Assembly (NCBI GenBank): GCA_937891245.1
Contig: CALAGB010000401.1
Location: forward strand, 1 to 13,133
Source of the DNA: an uncultured Thermomicrobiales bacterium
GTDB lineage: Bacteria; Chloroflexota; Chloroflexia; Thermomicrobiales; Thermomicrobiaceae
Direction of reading: 5' to 3'
Length of the DNA: 13,133 bases
Below, piece after piece: positions 1-7,555 of the stretch. Under the pieces are notes generated by a model. The model did not search any database and was not told where the DNA came from. It worked only from the letters and a program-made list of their open reading frames with translations. The position numbers were made by a program, and so were the translations under genes. Numbering within the stretch: position 1 is the stretch's first letter; each line of letters opens with the position of its first letter.

Positions 1-62
1 CCCGGGGGAACACCATGGCCAAGCGTTGGACGTTCGCTCAGTCCACCCCGCCCGGCATTTAT

Positions 63-330
63 CCCCGGGCGGGGTCGGGGCGACGACCTGCTCGGGGTCC
101 GACGACCCGTTCCCCTAGGCGGGGTCGGGGCGACGACCTGCTCGGGATCCCACGATCCGTTCCCCTAGGCGGGGTCGGGGCGATGCCACGTTCGGGGTCC
201 GACGACCCGCTCCCCCCGGGCGAGCACCGAGTGACGACCGGCTCGGGATCTGACGATCCGTTCCCCCCGCGCGGGGTCGGGGCGATGCCACGTTCGGGGT
301 CCTACTATTCAATCCCCGGGCGGGCCTCCG
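63..330. repeat. Degenerate 50-base tandem repeat with conserved hairpins
   Basis: About five to six diverged copies start near 63, 113, 163, 213, 264 and 315, with periods of 50, 50, 51, 51 and about 50. Each of the first four copies carries a short hairpin with arms GGRTC and GAYCC around a four-base loop: 95-108, 145-158, 195-208 and 246-259. Copies 1 and 3 have the G:C form of the central pair, while copies 2 and 4 have the A:T form, so the stem is kept by paired changes. A second C4/G4 hairpin (for example 112-124) lies at most unit boundaries. Copies 3 and 5 share an exact 20-base stretch (181-200 and 283-302). The fifth and sixth copies are decayed. I see no gene in 1-483. Apart from the repeat, this stretch holds only a possible promoter near 402. 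Confidence 0.8.
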
Positions 331-401
331 GCGATGATCCGTTGCGGCTCGCCCAATCCGTTTCCCCGTTCGTAGCTGCACTCCTCGCTGCCCGCACAAC
401 A

Positions 402-410
402 TGCTATTCT
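402..410 (+). promoter_or_regulatory. Possible extended -10 promoter for the MFS gene
   Basis: The sequence TGC-TATTCT matches an extended -10 (TGn plus four of six TATAAT bases). It lies about 74 bases before the chosen start of the transporter gene. No good -35 is visible 17 bases upstream, which an extended -10 can tolerate. The assignment rests on pattern only. Confidence 0.3.
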
Positions 411-483
411 TCGCTGTCTGGGTGCGTGACGTGCTTGATGTTGGCATCATGATGTGCGCGGCGCGCGGAAAGGCGAGTGTTTC

Positions 484-1755
484 GTGGCACTTCCCTGGTA
501 TCTCCAAAACCGCGTGCTGCGGGCGGTCCTCATTGTCGCTTCGTTCGCCGGCATTTCGGTCGGACTGGTCATTCCCTTCCTGACGCTGACGGCGCGCGAT
601 CGCGGCGTGTCGTTGAGCGCCATCGGCGTGATGGCGTCGAGCTATCTCGTCGCGCAGATGCTCTTGCAGCTGCCGATGGGCGCGCTCTCCGATCGCGTTG
701 GGCGGGTCGGACCACTGGCGCTCGGCCTGCTGGTCGAGGCGATCGCCACCGCCGGGTTTACCTTTGCCGACAGCTCGCTGACGTTCATCCTGGTGCGGGT
801 TGGCCAGGGTGTTGGTGTCTCGATTCTGTATCCCTCATTCCGCGCGCTGGTGGCCGACGTCACCCCGGCGAACCGGCGCGGACAGGCGTTCGCCGTGGTG
901 GGTGCGGCGTTCAGCGGCGGCATGCTCTTCGGCCCGCCGATCGGCGGCCTCGTGGCCACGATCGTCGGCGTCAACTGGCTCTTCCTGACCGCCGGTGGGC
1001 TCGAAGTGATCGTTGCGGTCTCGACGTTCTTCTATATGCGGCGTGCCGTGCCGCGAGAACACGTCACTCTGACGAAAGAGCATGTGCCGTTCAGCGAGTT
1101 GATTTCGCGGCCACTCGCCGGAGCCTTCATTCTCAGCTTCGCCGGGCAGTTTCAGTTTGGCCTGTTTTCCGGCATCTGGAGCATCTATATGGCGGACTTG
1201 AAGGCGAGCGATTTCCAGATCGGACTCTCCTTCAGCACCTTTTCGGTGACCTTCATGGTGCTGGCACCGTTCACCGGCCGGTTGGCCGATAGTTCTGAAC
1301 GCTGGCGGCGCATCCTGATCGCTAATCTCGCCTATGCGGTGGTCGTCGCGCTCTACGGATTGATCGAGAACGTGCCGTTCATCCTGATCCTCGGATTGGT
1401 CGAAGGGGGGATCGTCTCCTTCACCCAACCGGTGGCTGACGCCTATCTGGCTTCGGTCGCTGATCCACGCGTGCAGGGACGCGTCCAGGGTGCTTTTGTG
1501 ACGATCGGTATGGCCGGGGCGGCCATCAGCGCGTTGCTCGGTTCGGTGCTGTACGGCATCGGGCCGGTGGTGCCGTTCCTGGTCGGTGGTGGCGTTATGG
1601 CAGTATTGACGTGCGTTGCGGTCTACTTTGTGCGGGAAACCGAGCTTCGTAGGACGCTGTTCCAGACGACGCATCGCACCACAACGTTCGATTCGGCGGC
1701 GGCGGGAACGGGCGATGCTCCGCTGGCGCCGACCGCGACATCGGACGTACCGTAA
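484..1755 (+). CDS. MFS transporter (DHA1-like, 12 membrane segments)
   Basis: This is a membrane transporter of the major facilitator superfamily and probably a proton-driven exporter; the substrate cannot be read from sequence. The 423-residue protein is nearly all hydrophobic helices separated by short loops. The signature loop between helices 2 and 3, GALSDRVGR (residues 66-74), is the classic MFS motif A. A weaker copy, GRLADSSERWRR, lies at the matching place in the second half, as expected from the two-times-six-helix fold. The C-terminal tail of about 35 residues is polar and rich in Thr and Ala. I chose the GTG at 484 because GGAAAGGCGAG (467-477) sits six bases before it. The in-frame GTG at 454 would add ten residues but has no Shine-Dalgarno sequence. 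The ferredoxin gene follows after 65 bases on the same strand with no clear terminator, so the two are probably co-transcribed. Confidence 0.9.
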   Translation: MALPWYLQNRVLRAVLIVASFAGISVGLVIPFLTLTARDRGVSLSAIGVMASSYLVAQMLLQLPMGALSDRVGRVGPLALGLLVEAIATAGFTFADSSLTFILVRVGQGVGVSILYPSFRALVADVTPANRRGQAFAVVGAAFSGGMLFGPPIGGLVATIVGVNWLFLTAGGLEVIVAVSTFFYMRRAVPREHVTLTKEHVPFSELISRPLAGAFILSFAGQFQFGLFSGIWSIYMADLKASDFQIGLSFSTFSVTFMVLAPFTGRLADSSERWRRILIANLAYAVVVALYGLIENVPFILILGLVEGGIVSFTQPVADAYLASVADPRVQGRVQGAFVTIGMAGAAISALLGSVLYGIGPVVPFLVGGGVMAVLTCVAVYFVRETELRRTLFQTTHRTTTFDSAAAGTGDAPLAPTATSDVP

Positions 1756-1820
1756 TCTCCGGCTCATCTGGCACAATTCGCGCAGTTCCGTCACCATCGT
1801 GGTTGTGAGGAGGTCGTCGC

Positions 1821-2063
1821 ATGCTTGATTCGCGTCGCGTCGCCCGGCCGCTGCGTGTCGTCATCGATCGTGAGCGCTGTATCGGCTCGGAGAATTGCGT
1901 GGCGAGCGCGCCATCGGTCTTTCGACTCGACGCCGAAGGGAAAGCGGTGCTGCTCGATCCGTCGACGGTCGATATCGAGACGCTGCGACTGGTCGCCGAG
2001 ATCTGCCCGACCGAAGCGATCGTCCTGGAAGACGACGCCGGTAATCAGTTCTTCCCTGGATGA
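1821..2063 (+). CDS. Small single-cluster [3Fe-4S]-type ferredoxin
   Basis: This 80-residue soluble ferredoxin probably passes single electrons to an unidentified partner. The cluster ligands are visible as Cys20 and Cys26 in CIGSENC and Cys62 in ICPTEAI. In a 4Fe-4S ferredoxin the pattern would be CxxCxxC; here the middle position is Ser23, so three cysteines remain. That is the pattern of the [3Fe-4S] ferredoxins that often serve cytochrome P450s. No P450 or ferredoxin reductase is present in this window. The start is firm: GAGGAGG (1807-1813) lies seven bases before the ATG. The stop codon overlaps the start of the following regulator gene in an ATGA junction, which implies translational coupling. 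The partner could be a distant enzyme, or the protein could supply redox information to the regulator; the second idea is speculation. Confidence 0.88.
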   Translation: MLDSRRVARPLRVVIDRERCIGSENCVASAPSVFRLDAEGKAVLLDPSTVDIETLRLVAEICPTEAIVLEDDAGNQFFPG

Positions 2064-5000
2064 ACTGGTTCCCCGAGCGGCATGCGACGCCGCTGGTCGG
2101 TCGCGAGCGCGAGCTGGATATGCTGCGCGCCGGCTTCGACGCCGCTCGTGCCGCGCAGAGTTCGCTGGTGCTCATCAGCGGTGAGCCTGGGATCGGCAAG
2201 TCACGTCTGATCGAGGCGTTTGCCGCTGAACTGGCGGACTCGGGCGCGCTGGTGCTGAGCGCCCGCTCTGATGACGCCGACCCGCCCTTCGCACCGTTCA
2301 TGCTGGCGCTGCGCGAACTGGCGCGCGAAGATCCAGCCGCGTTGCAGCGGGCGCTGCAGGATAGTCCGAGTCCCGATCTCAAAATGCTCGTCGCGGCCGG
2401 GGAGGACGCCGATCCGGCAGCGATCGCGCCGCGTATCACGCTGACCGGCGCTGAGGAGCGCGCGCGTTTCTTCGATGCCGTGGTGCTGGTGCTGACCCGG
2501 CTGAGTGAGTCACGCCCGCTGGTGCTCTTTCTCGACGATCTGCATCTGGCCGATGAGCCGAGCGTGCATCTCTTGCGGCATGTCGTGCGCGTCATCGGGC
2601 ATTCGGCGCTGCTCATCGTCGGCATCTATCGGGATACCGATCTCGATCCACGCCATCCGCTCGAAGCGGCGATCGTCGATCTCTATCGCGAGCGACGGGC
2701 AACGCGGCTCTCGATGCGCCGGCTGGAGTTGGTTGATGTCATCGAACTAATCGCCGGACTGCTGGATGTCTCGTCACGTGAGGTCGAGGTCGGTCTGGCG
2801 CAAGCGATCCAGTCCGAGGCCGAAGGGGTGCCGTTTTTCGCCGAAGAGTTGGTCCTCCATCTGCGCGAAGAAGGTCTGTTGCAGCACGGCCCGAATGGCT
2901 GGCGGTTGGCCGAAAATGCCGGACCGCTCATTCCACAGAGCGTGCGCAGCGTCGTCGGCCACCGGCTCTCGCACCTCGAGCCGCGGGCGGTCGAAACGCT
3001 CGGCATCGCGGCGGTCATTGGCACTGAGTTCTCCTTCGATCTGCTGCGGGATGTGGTTGAGCGGCGGAGCGGGCTTTCGCGGGCCGAGGTGCAACGCGAC
3101 ATCGAGGCGGCGCTGGACCGACGGCTGATTCTCGAACGTGCACCGCTTCCACAGGCCGGGCGTGACGCGACATACGCCTTCGCGCACGATCAGATTCGCG
3201 ATGTGCTCTATCTCAACCTCGGTCAGATCCGGCGGCGCCTGCTCCATCAGGCGGTGGCTGAAACGCTTGAAGCGACCTACGGCGAACGTGAACCGAGCCA
3301 GTTCGCGGCACTCGCTCTGCATTATGGCGCCGGTGAAGATCTCGGGCGCGCCGCGCACTTTTCGGCGCTGGCGGGGCGTCGTGCGCTGGAATTGCACGCC
3401 TTCGAAGATGCTGAACGTCATTTCAGCGAGGCGATCGATATTCTTGAAACGCGGGCGAATCATCCGGAGACGGATGTGACGACGCTGCATGACTATTTCG
3501 ATCTGCTCGCAGCGCGCGAAACGACGCTGGCCGAACTCGGTCAGAACGAACGACAGCGACGCGACTTGGGTTTGATGGGCGAGATGGCCGAACGGAATGA
3601 CGACGACGCGGAGCGGCTCGTGGTGGCGATGCGCTCGGCCCGGCTGGCGGTGCTCAGCGGCGACCGTACCGAATCGTTGCGCATGGCGACGGAGGCGGTG
3701 CGGCTGGCCGGTATTGTGGGCGACATGGATCAGCGAATCGCGGCGATGGCGCGCTGGGCTGAGGCGCACGCCGGCCGGCTGCTCGGCGAACCGTCGCGGC
3801 TGCTGCGCGATCGCGACGGCCTCGTTGCCGCCGCCAGTCGCTATCGGGCGGCACTGAAACTGGCGCGCGAGGCGAATGATAGCCGTTGGCTGGCGCGCCT
3901 GTCACAAGAGATCGGCGTCGTCGATTGGGCGCTGACCGACGAGGACGATCTCGAGGCACGGGCGGCGGCGCGCGGCTGGCTGCTCGATGCGCTCGATCAC
4001 TGGCGTGCGATCGGCGACGCGCGCGGCGAGATCACCGCCCTCATCGCGCTCGCCTACCGGCGTTCCTACGAGAGCGCGGTCGCCGGAGTGGCGCCGGCCG
4101 AACGCGGGTTCGTCGGTTTTCTGGAGGAGATCCGGCGGCTGCGTACAGAGGAACGACATCTGGTGCGTGAGAGTCTGAAGCCCCGAGCCCAGGCGTTGGC
4201 ATTGCTTTCGGTGCACGTCCATTGTCGGGAGTTCGGCGTCTACCAGACGGCGCTCGAGCGCGGGCGCGAGGCGCTCGCCTGGGCGGGTCGTGCGGGCGAC
4301 CCACGGGTCGAGTTCTATTGCCTCGGCGGGTTGAGCGAGACCGAGCGCGAATTGGGGCGCGCCACGCGGGCGTTGGAGTACGCCGAGCGTGCGGCTGCCA
4401 TCGCCACGACGAGCGACACCGCGCTGCCGGCGCAACGGGCGCAGGAATGGCTCGGATTGGCTTGTTTCGCGGTCGGTGATCTCGACCGCGCCACACAACA
4501 CCTGCGCGCGCAGTTGGCGATGGCCGAAGCGCGCGGCTTGACGACCGAAATCGCCGAGGCGAGCGCCGCGCTGGCTGCCTTCCTCGCGACGCGTACCGAT
4601 GCTGCGAGCGAGCGCGAAGCGTTCGAGCTGGCGCGACGTGCCATCAACCTCTCGGTGGGAATGCAAGGGAGTATCCCCTGGGGCGTCCATGGACTGCTGG
4701 TGCACGTCGAAATCTTCCTGCGGCAGGGTGACGTACCGTCGGCGGTCGCCAGTGCCACAGCGGCCTCGAGCTGGATGCAGCAACGCGAGATCTCATTGCG
4801 CAGGCTGAAGATCGCCGTGCCGTTCATGCGCTATCGGGCCTATACCGCCGCCGGACTCGATCACGAAGCGAAGGCTGAACTCAAGCTCGCCGTGGAGGAG
4901 CTGAGCCGCGTTGCCAGCTGGATCCACGATAGCGAACTGCGCCGGGGCTACCTGGAAGACGTCACCCTGCAGCGCGCGATCCGCGAGGCGGCCGAAGCCG

Positions 5001-5242
5001 CCGACCTCTGGTCGCCGCAGATGCCGGCCCCTGTCGAGATCGATGACACGGTGCCGCTCACACGGCGCGAATCGGAAGTGCTGCGGCTCGTCTCGGCCGG
5101 CAAGACCAACCGCGACATCGCCGACACCCTCTTCATCAGCGAAAAGACCGTCGCCCGGCACCTGACCAACATCTTCGCCAAGATCGACTGCCAATCACGC
5201 ACCCAGGCGGCCGCGTATGCTTACCGTCACGGGATTGTCTGA
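2060..5242 (+). CDS. LAL-type transcriptional regulator (ATPase, TPR, LuxR HTH)
   Basis: This is a large cytoplasmic transcription activator of the LAL class (large ATP-binding LuxR regulators, MalT-like in plan). The 1060 residues hold an N-terminal AAA/STAND-type ATPase starting with PLVGRERELD, Walker A GEPGIGKS (residues 41-48) and Walker B LVLFLDD (154-160). A long helical middle, roughly residues 330-990, is rich in Ala, Leu, Arg and Glu and reads like degenerate TPR repeats. The C-terminal LuxR helix-turn-helix spans about 998-1060, with LTRRESEVLRL and the recognition region SEKTVARHLTNIF. Such proteins usually bind an inducer through the middle domain, use ATP to oligomerise and activate nearby genes. 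The ATG overlaps the ferredoxin stop by four bases; no separate promoter is evident. Its targets could include the transporter operon itself, which is unproven. No receiver domain is visible. Confidence 0.93.
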   Translation: MNWFPERHATPLVGRERELDMLRAGFDAARAAQSSLVLISGEPGIGKSRLIEAFAAELADSGALVLSARSDDADPPFAPFMLALRELAREDPAALQRALQDSPSPDLKMLVAAGEDADPAAIAPRITLTGAEERARFFDAVVLVLTRLSESRPLVLFLDDLHLADEPSVHLLRHVVRVIGHSALLIVGIYRDTDLDPRHPLEAAIVDLYRERRATRLSMRRLELVDVIELIAGLLDVSSREVEVGLAQAIQSEAEGVPFFAEELVLHLREEGLLQHGPNGWRLAENAGPLIPQSVRSVVGHRLSHLEPRAVETLGIAAVIGTEFSFDLLRDVVERRSGLSRAEVQRDIEAALDRRLILERAPLPQAGRDATYAFAHDQIRDVLYLNLGQIRRRLLHQAVAETLEATYGEREPSQFAALALHYGAGEDLGRAAHFSALAGRRALELHAFEDAERHFSEAIDILETRANHPETDVTTLHDYFDLLAARETTLAELGQNERQRRDLGLMGEMAERNDDDAERLVVAMRSARLAVLSGDRTESLRMATEAVRLAGIVGDMDQRIAAMARWAEAHAGRLLGEPSRLLRDRDGLVAAASRYRAALKLAREANDSRWLARLSQEIGVVDWALTDEDDLEARAAARGWLLDALDHWRAIGDARGEITALIALAYRRSYESAVAGVAPAERGFVGFLEEIRRLRTEERHLVRESLKPRAQALALLSVHVHCREFGVYQTALERGREALAWAGRAGDPRVEFYCLGGLSETERELGRATRALEYAERAAAIATTSDTALPAQRAQEWLGLACFAVGDLDRATQHLRAQLAMAEARGLTTEIAEASAALAAFLATRTDAASEREAFELARRAINLSVGMQGSIPWGVHGLLVHVEIFLRQGDVPSAVASATAASSWMQQREISLRRLKIAVPFMRYRAYTAAGLDHEAKAELKLAVEELSRVASWIHDSELRRGYLEDVTLQRAIREAAEAADLWSPQMPAPVEIDDTVPLTRRESEVLRLVSAGKTNRDIADTLFISEKTVARHLTNIFAKIDCQSRTQAAAYAYRHGIV

Positions 5243-5250
5243 GACTCCTA

Positions 5251-5285
5251 CCAGCGACGATGTCGTTGCCTGCTGGCACTGTTTT
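5251..5285 (+). terminator. Possible weak terminator after the regulator gene
   Basis: Nine bases after the regulator stop, bases 5254-5269 form a six-pair stem (one G.U pair) with loop ATGT. Flanking CCA and TGG can add three pairs across a bulge, and TTTT follows at 5282-5285. The T run is short, so termination may be partial. It fits the presence of a separate candidate promoter for the next gene. Confidence 0.3.
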
Positions 5286-5296
5286 CTCCGAATCAA

Positions 5297-5325
5297 TTGA
5301 CGGTTCACCGGAATTACGTTAACGT
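5297..5325 (+). promoter_or_regulatory. Candidate sigma-70 promoter for the DUF4389 gene
   Basis: TTGACG (5297-5302) is followed by a 17-base spacer and TAACGT (5320-5325). The -35 matches five of six consensus bases, and the -10 keeps the key TA at its front and the final T. Transcription would start near 5332, just ahead of either possible start codon of the following gene. Confidence 0.4.
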
Positions 5326-5409
5326 GTATCACTTCCAGGGACATGACAGCGTGTGAACGGTGACGGAACGATCGGCACCGAAACAGCATCAGGGAAGGGA
5401 GCGCAGACC

Positions 5410-6051
5410 GTGGCTACAAACGTTGAACCCTATGCCGCCCGTCTTAATATTGACTACTCTGAGCAGCTCGATCGGCTAACGACGCTGCTGCGGCTCATCT
5501 GGATCATCCCGATCGCCATCGTTCTGGGTGCGCTAACCGACAGTAGCGGCGGATGGTTCGTAACCGAGTCAGGGCGACACGTGCGCGAAACCGGCGGCGG
5601 CGTTCTCGGTGGAATTTTCCTGGCGACGCTCCTGATGATCCTTTTCCGTCAGCGCTATCCACGCTGGTGGTTCGATTTCGCCCTGGAGTTGACCCGCTTC
5701 GAGGCGCGGGTCAGCGCCTACCTGGCGCTACTGACCGACCGCTATCCGTCGACCGTTGAGGAGCAGTCGGTGCATCTCGATATCGACTATCCCGATGTGG
5801 AGCGCGATCTGACGCGCTGGATGCCGTTGGTGAAGTGGTTCCTGGCGATCCCACATTACATTGTCCTCTTCTTTCTCGGGATCGCCGCGGTCATCGTGGT
5901 CATCATCGCCTGGTTCGCGATCCTGATTACCGGACAATACCCCCGCGGACTATTTGATTTCGTCGTCGGTGTCGGCCGCTGGGGCCTGCGCGTCAACGCC
6001 TACGCCTTCCTGCTCGTGACCGACCGCTATCCGCCGTTCAGTCTCGATTGA
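5410..6051 (+). CDS. DUF4389 membrane protein with two tandem domains
   Basis: The function is unknown. This 213-residue integral membrane protein contains two copies of the DUF4389 unit. Copy one runs from NIDYSEQLDRL (about residue 13) through QRYPRWWFDF to LLTDRYP (107-113). Copy two runs from DIDYPDVERDL (124) through GQYPRGLFDFVVG to TDRYPPFSLD at the C terminus. Hydrophobic segments lie near residues 25-43, 62-80, 142-175 and 195-204. Copy one has a polar insertion (about 44-61) between its two helices and is less canonical than copy two. I chose the GTG at 5410 because AGGGAG (5396-5401) is eight bases upstream. The in-frame GTG at 5353 would add 19 hydrophilic residues and has only AGGGA eleven bases away. 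Neighbouring genes give no clear hint of its role. Confidence 0.82.
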   Translation: MATNVEPYAARLNIDYSEQLDRLTTLLRLIWIIPIAIVLGALTDSSGGWFVTESGRHVRETGGGVLGGIFLATLLMILFRQRYPRWWFDFALELTRFEARVSAYLALLTDRYPSTVEEQSVHLDIDYPDVERDLTRWMPLVKWFLAIPHYIVLFFLGIAAVIVVIIAWFAILITGQYPRGLFDFVVGVGRWGLRVNAYAFLLVTDRYPPFSLD

Positions 6052-6106
6052 GAAAGGGACCGGCTGGAACTGCGTCTTGGTGAGTACGTAATAGGGAGTG
6101 GCTGGG

Positions 6107-6185
6107 GAGATCCGTCGCTGCGGCTCAGGATGACGTGAAAAAGCGGCTGTTATCTCTGTCATCCTGAGCCGCAGCGACGGATCTC
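6107..6185. repeat. REP-like inverted repeat, perfect 28-base arms
   Basis: The arms at 6107-6134 and 6158-6185 are perfect reverse complements over 28 bases and flank a 23-base loop. The core reads TCATCCTGAGCCGCAGCGAC on the plus strand of the right arm. It resembles the intergenic REP-like palindromes with a 'TCATCCTGAG' core found in many Chloroflexota and other genomes. It lies between two genes on the same strand, has no T run and encodes nothing. It could act as an mRNA stabiliser or transcription attenuator, or it may be a non-autonomous mobile repeat moved by a REP-type transposase elsewhere. Confidence 0.85.
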
Positions 6186-6246
6186 TTGATCGTCGGCTGG
6201 TCTTCAATCTGGTTGTGGCGTAGCCCTCGCCCGGCTACGTCGCATC

Positions 6247-6275
6247 TTGACACGGGCCGACGCTTCTCCAAGACT
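6247..6275 (+). promoter_or_regulatory. Candidate promoter for the amidohydrolase operon
   Basis: A perfect -35, TTGACA (6247-6252), is followed by 17 bases and AAGACT (6270-6275), which matches three of six -10 bases. The predicted start near 6283 leaves a leader of about 39 bases before the GTG at 6322. The in-frame TTG codon at 6247 is part of this -35 and is therefore an unlikely translation start. Confidence 0.45.
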
Positions 6276-6321
6276 GGCGAGAGCGAGCGACGAGACTGGG
6301 GTAACGGAAGGGTCGATAGGC

Positions 6322-7542
6322 GTGGAGATTGATACAGCGCGGCTGATCGGGAGCCTGAACGAATTGGGACAGATCGGCCTGACTGAGCGGGGTGGCCTGA
6401 TGCGCGTCGCGTTCAGCCAGGCGGATCTCGAGGGCCGTGCCTGGGTGCGCGAGCGGATGCACGCCGTGATGGATGTGCGTGTTGATCCGGCCGGCAACAC
6501 GATCGGGCATTATGCCGGTCGGGAGCCGGGGCTGCTGCCGATCGCGCTCGGTTCCCACACCGATACGGTGCCGGATGGCGGCAAGTATGATGGCGCGCTC
6601 GGCGTGCTGGCGGCGCTCGCCTGCGTCGAGGCGCTGGCGCGGGATGGTGTCAGGCTGCGGCATCCGGTCGAGGTGATCAATTTCAACTCCGAGGAGGCGG
6701 CGGTCGCTGGCGGCACCTTCGGCAGTCGCGCCATGGCCGGCCAGTTTGATCCCACCATCTTGCAGCAGACGACGGCGGATGGACGTCTGATCGCCGATAT
6801 TGTGCGGGACGCCGGGGTCGATCCGGAGAAGATCGTGACGGCGGCGCGCCCCGAAGGAAGCCTGGCCGCGTATCTGGAATTGCACCCGGAGCAAGGCGGG
6901 CGACTGGAGGCAGCCCGAAGCCCGATCGGCGTGGTCGAAGCGATCGTGGCGATCCGGCGCTTCGTCGTGACGTTCCACGGCTACGCCAATCATGCCGGGA
7001 CGACCCCAATGGAGCAGCGGCGCGATGCCCTGGTCGTGGCGGCTCCCTTTATTCTGGCCGTGCGTTCGACGGCGATCGTTCATGAGGTCGTCGGGACGGT
7101 CGGCACGCTGCGCATCGAACCGGGTGCTTCGAACGTCATCCCCGGTCGGGTCGACCTTTCGCTCGAGATCCGTGGACAAGATGACGGCGTGCTCGATGCG
7201 GTTGAACTTGAACTGCGGACGCTCGCTCAGGGGAGCGGAGGCGACTTCACGCCGATCTCCGCCAAACCAGCCGTGGCGTCCGATCCGTGGCTGGTGGCGC
7301 AACTCGAAGCGGCCAGCGAGTCGCTCGGGCTGCCGTATCAGCGGATGAGTAGCGGCGCCGGGCATGATGCGATGTGTATGGCCGGGATCACGCGTGAAGC
7401 GATGCTCTTCGTGCCGAGTCGTGGTGGCGTATCGCATTCTCCCGACGAATTTACCTCCGATGAACAGTGCATCAACGGCGCGCGAGTGCTGCTCGCCGCC
7501 TTGTTGCGCATTGACGAACGATTGGATGCCGATGAAGGCTGA
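6322..7542 (+). CDS. Zn-dependent amidohydrolase, hydantoinase/carbamoylase family (M20)
   Basis: This enzyme hydrolyses an amide or ureido bond in a small molecule. Family members include N-carbamoyl-L-amino-acid hydrolase, allantoate amidohydrolase and beta-ureidopropionase, and sequence alone does not tell which applies. The 406-residue protein carries the full two-metal site expected of the family: His79 in GSHTDT, Asp90 in KYDGALG, Glu124/Glu125 in NSEEA, His188 in LELHPEQGG and His372 in GVSHSPDEF. The lid/dimer domain includes HAGTTPMEQR, and SGAGHDA also fits. The usual LELHIEQG has Pro for Ile here. I chose the GTG at 6322 because GGAAGGG (6306-6312) lies nine bases upstream; an in-frame TTG at 6247 overlaps the promoter. 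The HAD hydrolase gene begins 13 bases after the stop, so the two form an operon. No other purine or pyrimidine catabolic gene is nearby. Confidence 0.9.
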   Translation: MEIDTARLIGSLNELGQIGLTERGGLMRVAFSQADLEGRAWVRERMHAVMDVRVDPAGNTIGHYAGREPGLLPIALGSHTDTVPDGGKYDGALGVLAALACVEALARDGVRLRHPVEVINFNSEEAAVAGGTFGSRAMAGQFDPTILQQTTADGRLIADIVRDAGVDPEKIVTAARPEGSLAAYLELHPEQGGRLEAARSPIGVVEAIVAIRRFVVTFHGYANHAGTTPMEQRRDALVVAAPFILAVRSTAIVHEVVGTVGTLRIEPGASNVIPGRVDLSLEIRGQDDGVLDAVELELRTLAQGSGGDFTPISAKPAVASDPWLVAQLEAASESLGLPYQRMSSGAGHDAMCMAGITREAMLFVPSRGGVSHSPDEFTSDEQCINGARVLLAALLRIDERLDADEG

Positions 7543-7555
7543 GGCGGAGCGACTG

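Noticed and set aside
63..330. Possible CRISPR array.
   Set aside because: The units are diverged along their whole length and contiguous. There are no identical repeats separated by unique spacers, and no cas genes are nearby.
15..452. A 145-codon open frame across the repeat region.
   Set aside because: The repeat period is 50 or 51 bases, so successive units fall in different frames. A real coding repeat would keep a multiple of three. The product is a low-complexity Pro/Arg/Gly string with no domain, and the frame runs into the MFS promoter region.
835..1797. Long minus-strand open frame of 320 codons under the MFS gene.
   Set aside because: Its composition is rich in Arg, His, Asp and Glu with no recognisable domain, as expected for the antisense shadow of a GC-rich gene. 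The same applies to the minus-strand frames at 2774-3769, 3902-4783, 6235-7614 and 7472-8548.
6247..6321. TTG at 6247 as the start of the amidohydrolase gene.
   Set aside because: The TTG is the first half of a perfect TTGACA -35, no ribosome site precedes it, and the extra 25 residues do not resemble the family. GTG at 6322 has a good ribosome site.
7364..7555. N-terminal extension of the HAD open frame inside the amidohydrolase gene.
   Set aside because: The extension is Cys/Arg-rich shadow sequence of the upstream gene. The HAD fold begins just after the ATG at 7556.
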